Shown here: piece after piece, positions 55,831-64,000 of the stretch
Position numbering within the stretch: the stretch's first letter is position 1
Layout: every line of letters begins with the position of its first letter
NCBI GenBank assembly: GCA_026873275.1
Contig: JANTUC010000014.1
Span: 1,240,001 to 1,304,000, forward strand
Length of the DNA: 64,000 nt
Direction: 5' to 3'
From: Pseudopithomyces maydicus
Lineage: Eukaryota; Ascomycota; Dothideomycetes; Pleosporales; Didymosphaeriaceae
Program-made: the position numbers and the translations under genes
Notes under the pieces: model-generated
The model's database searches: none
What the model saw: the letters and a program-made list of their open reading frames with translations, nothing else
What the model was told of the DNA's origin: nothing

Positions 55831-57409
55831 CACTCGTTATAGAAACCTGGCTTCAACTTTTATTCCATCGTCTTTATTCCCGACGAGTGAATGCCCGAGT
55901 GAATGTCGGACTGATCTACACCCCGCCGCGACACCCCGACACCACCGCCACGTCACCCCCCGACGTTACGCAAATTAACTTCGCAACCCCCGCCACGAAG
56001 TCTAACCCCGAAGCTTAAAAGCTTGTGAAGCTTGTGAAGCTTAAGTTCAGCTCTTTGTCCCCCGCGAGACGTGTGCTACCGCAGACGATGCGATCAGTGG
56101 TCGCGTGCTACTTTCTCGGTCCTTCGTGCTACGATCGCAGTCTCATGTGTATGTATGTACATGTGTTTGTGTGCTTCGCGCGGATGTCATTAGCGGTCCC
56201 ATACATGTTATACATGCTGTGTGTGAGTGTATGTGGTTCGACGGAAAATATTACCTAGGTAGGTGCTTTGTGTACGCATCGGTAGCACGCGACCAGTAAC
56301 GTGAGTACTGGGCCGGATGGGCTGCGGAATGGGATGGTTTCCGTACGTACGTATGTACATGCATGCATGCATACATATAGACAGGTTGCTTGTTCTACCT
56401 ACATACACACATACGTATATGCATAGCTCGAGTCGGCGATTAAGCCGAGCGAAGCGCCCCTGATCGGATGGTCATCTATATCTATGTATTCGGCAGCTGA
56501 ATCGAGGATAAGATCGACATTGCATGAGTACAGAGATGCAGCTTATAGTGCACAAATACATACCGGCGCGTACGTTCGGCACTCCGACCTTCCTATCTTG
56601 CGGCGAGGTGTTCGGGTGAGAAAGAAGGGGGTGCATCACGGCCGGTGAAGGACTTACATCACCACGGTGGGCTATCGAGAAAGGGCTAGGGAAGCCGACA
56701 CCGTGGCGATGATGCAACGGCCCGGTATCAAGAATCCGTACATACATACATACACACATACATACATGCACACATACACACTGTCCACTCCCGATCACAC
56801 ACTCCCACAACGAAACCCGACACCCCGGACCCGCACCACAGCACCCACACTACCGCCGCATCAACGCATCAAGACTCAAGCACCAGTCACACTTGCAGAT
56901 GGGGAAAAAGCTTATCTCAAGTCAAGTGCCTGCGGGATTAACATGCATCCCGCGCTCCGGCATGCAATTCAATTCTATCGCACACACGCATCAAAAGTCT
57001 GTCTGCGGTGCAATGTGGTATCTAGCTATCTATCTATAACGGAAAACCCCGCCCAGCCCAAAGCCTCGGGCCGGTTCATTCAATCAATCAAATCAAAAAC
57101 TTTTTGGCTCAAATCCATCAATCATCGCAGTGGAAATAGAACGGGCGCGGGACGTAGCATGCATGCGGAGCAGAGCAGCGCTGGCCGTCGCCGTTACGCG
57201 CGGACGCTACGCAGCATACGTCCCCTCAATTAAGGAACCCCGGTGTTGGAAAACTGGGGAAACAAGTATGGATGTACACAAACGCCAGGGAAATGTGATC
57301 GTGAATTCGGGAGGGGGCGGCCGGGACGGTAAATGCCTGCCTGCCGTCCTGCCGTGCCCTGAAAATATGCGGCATTATGTATGTAGTAGGTGCAAAGGAA
57401 ATAAATCGC
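55831..57409. other. Intergenic region with short repeats
   Basis: About 1.6 kb. It has clustered AAGCTT palindromes (56008-56043, four copies), GTATGTAC and GCATGCAT tracts (56340-56380) and an (ATAC)n tract (56740-56775). No gene is seen. Confidence 0.5.
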
Positions 57410-58437
57410 TCATTGCGGTGACGAAGCAAGGAGGCGGCCGAGGCTCCCATTGGCCGGCGACATGGACATGATGGGCGACTTGGCGTATGTGATCTCGCCC
57501 TCGATGGTACTCGCGCTGGTGGCCGTCTGGGCCATTGTCTTCAGCGAGTACTGTTTCGGGCTTGACGGCGCTGTGCTCGCGTACGTGAGCGGGGTCACGA
57601 GGTCGATTGACTTGTGTGTGTAACTGGAGCTATGCGGGTTTGTCCTTGGGGGCAGCGGCCTGTTTGAGGGGGTGAAGGGGAGCGAGTAACTGATGGAGGA
57701 GGCCGGGGTGTGAGAAAGTGACGGCGCGGCGCTGAAGCTGACATGTGAAGTTGAAGCGCGGGAGTAGTAAGGGCGACGAGGACGCATGGTGGCGGTCATG
57801 TCGACGGAGTAAGATGGCTGACGAAAATGGCGCAAGTAGCGCGAGGCATCGGATTCCTGTCTGGGCTTCTCGTCGCCCGATCCAGCGTTATCGTCCGACG
57901 AGAGTTCGGAGAAGGCACATGATGAGCGGTTGGAGCGCAATTGGGTGGGCGAGCGGGGTGGGACAATGTCGCGGAAGTGGAGGTCTTCGAAGGAGAAGTT
58001 GGAAAATTGGGAGTAGGGAGTCAGAGGTGGGGATTGATCAGGCGGGAAGGTGAATTGCTTCTCGGTGTCTTTCTTGCGGCAGCTGTGACTATCGTTAATA
58101 TCAAAACACCAAGCATGGGGAAAGAAACACACCTTTCTGAGCAGTATAGCACTGAGTTGCAGGGTACGATTATTTGCTTTTCGCAAGTGGTACTGCCAGC
58201 AGTTAGCGACGCTCACGACTCGCACATTGACCAGGGTGGCTCATACCAAAACTGCAAAAAGCTCGTGGCCATGAGTTCGTCGTCGTCGAACTCGTCCTCC
58301 TTCTTCTGCAAGAGGGCTTGTTTCTTGCTGGCGCCGTGTGAGTTTGTGCGTTTGTAAGAAGGCGCAGGCTTGGATGGCCGTGCGTGGGCCGGCAAGGGCC
58401 TTTTAGAATGGGACGTTTGACGAGTGTGAGTGGCCAT
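57410..58437 (-). CDS. ECL1-type life-span regulatory zinc protein
   Basis: 307 residues from exons 58247-58437, 58133-58192 and 57410-58082; introns are 54 and 50 nt, with phases agreeing. A basic, disordered start leads to DEFDDDELMATSFLQF and then the Cys-rich core split by both introns: FCTTCEKQI (Cys64, Cys67), an intermediate Cys75, and YCSESCRKKD (Cys81, Cys85). This spacing is the hallmark of the Ecl1/2/3 family, small zinc-binding proteins linked in fission yeast to chronological life span and nutrient response. The remaining 210 residues are Ser/Pro-rich and disordered, longer than the yeast proteins but common in filamentous fungi. The long exon alone would start inside an intron, so the spliced model is preferred. 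Confidence 0.88.
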
Positions 58438-60008
58438 CGGACGTGTTGGAAAGACGGTGAGCTTTAATCCTCCAACGGGTCTCCCTGAATAGCAACGCAC
58501 GGGGCGCACTGAGAATGATGGCGGACTGGTCAAAGACGGGCAGGCGCAGACAATCTTGCTTAGTGAAAGTAACCAGCGGATAGGCGGTGACACAGCCGCA
58601 GCAGCTAATATGACGACGTTGAGGGCTTTGTTTCGAGGGTCTTATCGCGATCTCTGCAACCGAAAGGGTTTAGCCAGGAACGGTGGAACTTAAAAGCAAG
58701 CCTCATGCACCAGGGATAGCAACGTGTAAGACAATAGTAATAGACGGAGAGACTCCGTCGACAGAGGGCTGGAGCAGACGGGCGATGGAGGGACGGGCAC
58801 TGGGACTGGGACCGGGACTGGCACGCAACTTACGGTGACAGATAAGGGTACGACCTTGGGACCGTGGCTAAACAGGCCGATAGTGGAATCGCTCTGGAAC
58901 ACTACAGCTGTTGCGTTGGGGGCACAGATCGACGGTCAGGGGGTGCGGGCGATAAGCTGAGTCGCCTAACGTCGATAACAAAGAAGTGCCGAGCGTTTCC
59001 AGCGCGACTTCGGCTGGCAGCGGGTATCTGTCAGATGGGGACGCACGAGACGGAGGAGGGTGTCCAGCTGAACGTACCGAGAGATTGCAGATAGATAACG
59101 ACCAGGTCGACAAAGCCGCGTGTGGACAATACCGTACTTATGCAATGGCGCGGTCGGGAAACAGCTATTTCGAGCGCCGCGGCGGGGATGGTTCAATATG
59201 GCGAAATTCGATCACACCTGGACAGTCATCAAGCACATCATCGATGGAGGAGCCCCTCCGTCTTATACATCACCGCACCCCACTCCTATCCACCGAGGTG
59301 CCTGGTCTGGCTCACTGGCACCGTGGAGTCACTGGAGTGCTCCGCCGTCAGCCACTGCTCGCTTGTGCCTGGCCATCATGGTGTTTTGCATAACGGCTCC
59401 AGCATTGCGCGAATCGGATCAGCCAGGGCGCCACGGGCACTATTCCGAATGATTCAGATCCACGTCGCAGCGTGTGCGTGTGCGGGGGCCTCTGAGACTC
59501 CAATATACATGCCCACAGTCGCCCCATACAAGCTTCCCTTCGCCCTCGTTTCTGCCTGCCACGAGCCCACCCTCAGGCATCACATCAGAGTTTTCTCGAC
59601 ACGCGTGCGCGCCCCTGTTGCGGCAATTCGACGCTGCTCGTGGCTTAGGTAACCGAAACCAGCGCCCTCTATGCCCCGTACGTCAGGAATGTGCTCAGCG
59701 TGCAGTGAGCCGGAGACTTCACAGGTGGGTAGTGCGGGATGAAGATCCGCACCACGTTTTTTGTGATTTGGTGAGCGCTCCCTCCAGCATGCGCATTATT
59801 CTTAGCTGGGCATCGAAATATTTAACATTTGACCAATCGGCGCCTGGGCACAGCGCATCCGAAGTTCCGATTGTTACGCACCCTGACAAAAAGGGCCATG
59901 ACGCCTATGTAATAGCACCAGTCTGGCCAAAGCAGCGTTTCATACCCGGAACAAGTAACTGCAATCGAGGCTGCCACGTGTTGGTCGAATACATAAATTA
60001 CGAGGCGG
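58438..60008. other. Intergenic region
   Basis: About 1.57 kb between the ECL1-like gene (minus; start 58437) and the 3' end of EFM3 (minus). A CGGGACTGGGACTGG-type short repeat sits at 58795-58825. Overlapping open frames at 58986-59652 have no motif. No gene is supported. Confidence 0.4.
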
Positions 60009-61498
60009 TCAGAAAGCAAACGCGTCTTCCTCTGTGTGGGCCCGCGTTATTCGCCATATCTGAATCGGAGTCGAAGTCGGGTAGAAGGGGCCATCCTGGA
60101 CTTGCTCGGGCACTGGTGCGAAGTCGATTTGTTGCATCGTGAAGCGGTTTCGCTCTACCCCACAATAATCAGTCACAGCTCAGCAGACATAAAGGATGAT
60201 GTATTTGTGGGGAGACCCACTACACGCGTTCAAGAAGGTCTGGAACGTCTGTTCGTTGCGTATTGTTGCAGCGACTAGAACTTGGAGCGCCGGTTTCAGC
60301 TCGAAAAATTCGCGCATCGACGAAACCAGTGCCGGTATTGCGACTTGGTCGTATGTCTGTGACAAATGGATAGTTTAGCGGCTTTGCGCCCTGGGACCGT
60401 CGATGGGGGAGCTAGCTTACCACATCAGCTCCTAAGAGCACATCTGGCGCATCCATACCATAGTCTTCTGAGAACGTCGTCGCATTCAGGGGCCATCCCC
60501 ATCGCAGCGCAGCAGTATTCACTGCGGTCCGAGATGCGTCGATCTCGTTGAGGAAGATGTTGGTCTTGATCGCATCCACGACCGCCTCGTCACCGTCTGT
60601 GGCAACGATCCCCGATACGCCAAGATGCTTCGCGCAGAGTATTGACAGCATGCCGGTGCCAGCCCCGAGTTCGAACACTCTCTTGCCCCGGACCAGTTCA
60701 TCGCCAAGATCGGAGCAGAGGAATTGCCCGAGGAGCAGAGCCGCCTCCCACGTCCGCAAGCCGGTTGTTCCGGACGACGAAATAACTGAGCGGGACTCCA
60801 AGAGTGTTACCGAGTAGTCCTGTGGGCTGCCCTCGCCAACGGCGTGATGCGGATAAGCGTACGTCACATAGGCTTTCTGCTGGGCAGACTCCGACTCGGA
60901 AAGAACATTTGCCCCGAGAAGAGAAGAAAGCGCGGTCATGAGGTCGTCAGAAATTTCCTGTTCATGGTACATGCACGGGTCAGTAAGTGTATGCGTGTGA
61001 GTATTTGTGTATGGGTATGTGTGTTGGGCGAGGTGGTGGAACTTGACGGAGAAGCATTGCATGTGTTGGGCGCCAGTACGATGCCAGGACAGTAAAAAGC
61101 ACTCGCTCGCTGGCCATCTCTATGGCATGGTGGCTTTTCGCAGACCATTTTTCCAGTCTGTCTGGACGTTGCTCTGGAGTCTTTATTGCTGTTCCGGGCT
61201 CGGTGCTGGGTGGACATGTAGTGTATAGTGGGAACATGGGAGATCATACATCCTCTTCGGGGTCATCAATCGCCTTTTCAAGTTTCGAGATCAAGACCTT
61301 GAGCACTCTTAGACGATATCGGTCTGGAGGCAAGGTCGAAATCGTGTCTGCGTCGAACAAGTGGCTGAAGATCCACGACTGCACGTCCGCTTTTTTGAGA
61401 ATGCTGCCTTCGAGCCATTTTAGCTGCGAAGGATCGACAAGCTGGAAGTACTGTCGCCCAAGGATCGCCAGCTGGCCCAGCACAGTCTGCTCGACCAT
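60009..61498 (-). CDS. EFM3: Protein-lysine N-methyltransferase, EFM3/FAM86 type
   Basis: 355 residues from exons 61250-61498, 60421-60957, 60221-60356 and 60009-60154; introns are 292, 64 and 66 nt, all in phase. The start is the ATG at 61498 (MVEQTVLG). The N-terminal FAM86-like helical domain shows FQLVDPSQLKWLEGSIL and LPPDRYRLRVLKVLISKLEK. The class I methyltransferase fold follows: GTTGLRTWEAALLLGQFL, the SAM-binding VFELGAGTGMLSILCAKHLG, an acidic TDGDE after strand 2 and PDVLLGADVTYDQ after strand 4. The close, FYPTSTPIQIWRI, is characteristic. Orthologues methylate a lysine on translation elongation factor 2 in the cytosol. The gene is divergent from RPS24 with 473 bases between starts. 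The first intron is unusually long for this window. Confidence 0.92.
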
Positions 61499-61971
61499 GA
61501 TGGCAATCAATTACAGGCGGAGTGTCGATGGTTCAGGCAGCGGTAGTAGCACGTGAGCGTGTGCTGGAAGTGACTCGGTCCACGGTAAGCCTCGGTACAT
61601 GCATCCGGCGTGCGCGCATAGGAGTACGCACCGAGATGTTCTCCAGGCGGTTCAGTGCACTGCTCCGAGCAGGCCTCAGCAATTCACACGGACGTGATGT
61701 TGTGGTGAAAATGGGAGCGGGACACTCGCGCGCTTACCTCATTGGGCGCCCCGCTGCTGCTTAGCGAGCGGCGCCAAGACACACTCAATGTCAATTTTGA
61801 ACCATAGCCGAACTTCTCACTGTCGACGATATCCTGCGCCAACAGCACCCACCTCACTACTAACAGAGCAGGATCGATATCCGTTCAGTACGTTCTACAC
61901 CGTTCCCGAGCACCAATTCACGACGAACTCCTCTCTGACACTGCGCAGATCGGCACAGCTCGTCCTCCACC
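61499..61971. promoter_or_regulatory. Bidirectional promoter region, EFM3/RPS24
   Basis: 473 bases between start codons at 61498 (minus) and 61972 (plus). The RPS24 side has the pyrimidine-rich leader expected for a ribosomal-protein gene. No specific factor site was assigned. Confidence 0.5.
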
Positions 61972-62507
61972 ATGGCTGAATCCCAGGTTACCCTGCGCAC
62001 GCGCAAGTTCATCCGCAACCCCCTCCTCGGCCGCCGCCAGATGGTTGTGTAAGTGCAGGACGCCGGTTCGCGATGCAGGATGTAGAGAACCGAGGTCTAA
62101 TGGGCACACAGCGACGTCCTCCACCCCAACCGTCCCAACGTCTCCAAGGATGAGCTCCGTGGCAAGCTCGGCGAGCTCTACAAGGCCAAGAAGGAGGATG
62201 TCTCCGTCTTCGGCTTCAAGACACACTTCGGTGGCGGCAAGAGCACCGGCTTTGCTCTCATCTACGACAGCGCCGAGGCCATGAAGAAGTTCGAGCCCCA
62301 CTACAGGCTGGTGCGGTACGGCATGGCCTCCAAGATCGAGAAGGCCAGCAGGCAACAGCGTACGTCTCTCCCTCCCGGCACACCCGCGCCCACGTCCACG
62401 CGTGGGACACCCCGACTGACACGCGCACAGGCAAGCAACGCAAGAACAGGTCGAAGGAGTTCCGGGGTACGGCCAAGACCAAGGGTGGCGACAAGAAGAA
62501 GAAATAA
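61972..62507 (+). CDS. RPS24: 40S ribosomal protein eS24
   Basis: 133 residues from exons 61972-62048, 62112-62359 and 62431-62507; introns are 63 and 71 nt, phases agreeing. The sequence is the highly conserved eS24: VTLRTRKFIRNPLLGRRQMV, VDVLHPNRPNVSKDELRGKL, VFGFKTHFGGGKSTGFALIY and the basic close AKTKGGDKKKK. Length equals that of the animal protein. It is a structural component of the small ribosomal subunit and is needed for pre-rRNA processing. The intron-containing 5' end is usual for fungal ribosomal-protein genes, which are regulated with growth rate. Confidence 0.98.
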
Positions 62508-64000
62508 GCGGGTGCGCTATGACGATGACGGTCGGGACGGAGTCGGTTCTCTGGTTCGGGTGCTTCGCCGTGGACATGACGGAGTTGCAGTGGGCATGAT
62601 CATCGTGTACATTTACGAGGAATGCCTGAAAAATAACTCTTTTGGCACGGGGGCCGGCAAGATCAAGATGGGACGGCGTTTGAGATCTCATGAGTCAGTC
62701 AGCTAACCATCAAATGCATTTTACGGACCTTTTCATTTCCTGAACGGACTGCCTTTTTCTCTCTCTCGCTTTCGCTCTCGCTCTCGCTCGCAAATGCATC
62801 CTGACGCTCTGGGACACACGCATGTATAATAGGAACTTGAGGATACCTCGTGGTGATTGTGCAGATACTGGCAGCCCATGGGTAGTCGTACTATGTATAC
62901 ATGGTATCCGCGTCGTTGAACACGTTTACTCGGAACGCGAGTGTTACGACTTTCGTCCTCAATAGCCCCGCATCACAACCCCTGTAAACCTGTAACGTGC
63001 ATATTTACACATTTCTGGCATTCATCATCTGTCCCCAAGTACATCCGCCTCATCGCCACCCTAACCATTTAAAACTCGCAGTACCCTTTGCCCCTTAGAA
63101 TCTACTATCCACCACTGGAACTATTACAGCCCCCATATTGTTGTAACATTAAATTTAGTTATACACGTACTCATTTCCCCTCTAACCCTTTTCGATCTAT
63201 CTCGAAATCAATATCACCTGTCCTTTGCACCTACCCAAGTCCCAAGTCGCAATTACACATGCATATTGTCGCTTCTTCAATGTATATATATAGTGTGGAG
63301 AGGTGAATCACGCAGTGTAACTAATCAGGAAGGTGTAGTATTGGAGAAAAAGGATTGTCCTTTTACAATAATGTAAAGATAACCGTGTACATAGTAGTAG
63401 TTCGACTTGTATTCTATAATACTTTGATATACGCCCTGATTTCACTGTGGAGGTGGACATTATTTTATTTTATTTTCTATTATTCTCGATCTATAATGTC
63501 AATTGCAACACACCTTTGTATTTATTGTGCATTTTGTATTCAGGGAAAGCAGCAGAGTAACTAACTAGATAAAAATGCATATAGTAAATAGGAAGCTGCC
63601 AACCGTTCTTGTAACATTTGAAAACTATTTATTATAAATTATAGTGGTAGTATTAATGAATCAATACGTTCTTCCTGCGTGAAATATATACACTGAGTCT
63701 TAAGTCTACCTGCGTGTAAATGGCAATGATTTAGAAATTAATCAAAAAGGTGTCGAGTCGATATGACGACGGCGTGAAAAATAGTTGGTAATAAGAGTGT
63801 CTCCCCACTAGACAGCGTAAAAAGAAGGCAAATGGCAATAGAGTTTATTGTATATATATATATACATATATCTTAAATTTAATGAATTGCGTAATACCCC
63901 TATTATTGAACCTGTTGCGTCTGGTTGCCTTTCGCTGGAGGTAGCACGATCTGTACAGGTCCTTATAACGTTACTTAAAACATCGTATATATATATAAGT
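62508..64000. other. AT-rich 3' flank, apparently gene-free
   Basis: About 1.5 kb. A CT-rich run (TCGCTCTCGCTCTCG) lies at 62757-62790 in the RPS24 3' region. After about 62990 the DNA becomes strongly AT-rich, with TA-dinucleotide runs at 63852-63868 and 63987-63998. Short frames at 63088-63564 have no motif. No gene is seen. Confidence 0.5.

Noticed and set aside
59120..59652. Overlapping plus-strand frames of 110-222 codons
   Set aside because: Three frames are open over the same DNA with no motif or splice support.

Overview
The window reads as a gene-dense stretch of a filamentous ascomycete nuclear genome (Pezizomycotina, probably Dothideomycetes). Reasons: many short spliceosomal introns (44-81 nt in most genes) with GTRAGT donors and CTGAC/CTAAC branch points; two Zn2Cys6 transcription factors; a CON-13-like secreted protein, an ECL1-type zinc protein, a 7-TM fungal rhodopsin-domain protein and a BYS1/thaumatin-like secreted protein; and the housekeeping genes ILV3, STE14, EFM3 and RPS24. 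The class-level placement is inference. No tRNA, rRNA, transposon ORF, CRISPR array or bacterial operon was seen.

Layout. 1-13 kb: ILV3 (mitochondrial valine/isoleucine synthesis), an unrecognised secreted protein, a secreted RNase T1-fold protein that has lost its catalytic residues and carries a lysine-rich insert, a head-to-head pair of F-box proteins, and a Gfo/Idh/MocA oxidoreductase. 14-21 kb: a TauD-type dioxygenase divergent from a 14-TM MFS transporter, then STE14 (prenylcysteine methylation) divergent from a hexapeptide sugar O-acetyltransferase. 22-30 kb: a Gly/Thr/Gln-repeat secreted protein, repeat-rich DNA, and a RING/ZZ/SH3 protein. 30-37 kb: two divergent Zn2Cys6 factors and an acyl-CoA:6-APA acyltransferase-like (peptidase C45) gene. 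38-50 kb: a BYS1-like secreted protein, a Q/N-rich disordered protein, a minisatellite-rich zone with a degenerate tandem repeat of about 110 bp, a Ser/Arg-rich disordered protein and a Cys-rich hypothetical. 52-62.5 kb: a CON-13-like protein ending in a duplicated Kex2-flanked peptide, the rhodopsin-domain membrane protein, an ECL1-like protein, and EFM3 divergent from RPS24, which pairs an elongation-factor methyltransferase with a ribosomal protein. The ends of the window are AT-rich and appear gene-poor.

A technical pattern runs through the window. Six otherwise well-conserved genes are broken by single-base frame slips, and every slip can be explained by one base missing from a short mononucleotide run, mostly C or G. 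The uniform direction points to homopolymer undercalling in the assembly rather than to six pseudogenes. CDS coordinates for those genes therefore span the slips. Exon-intron structures were worked out by eye from splice consensus and reading phase.
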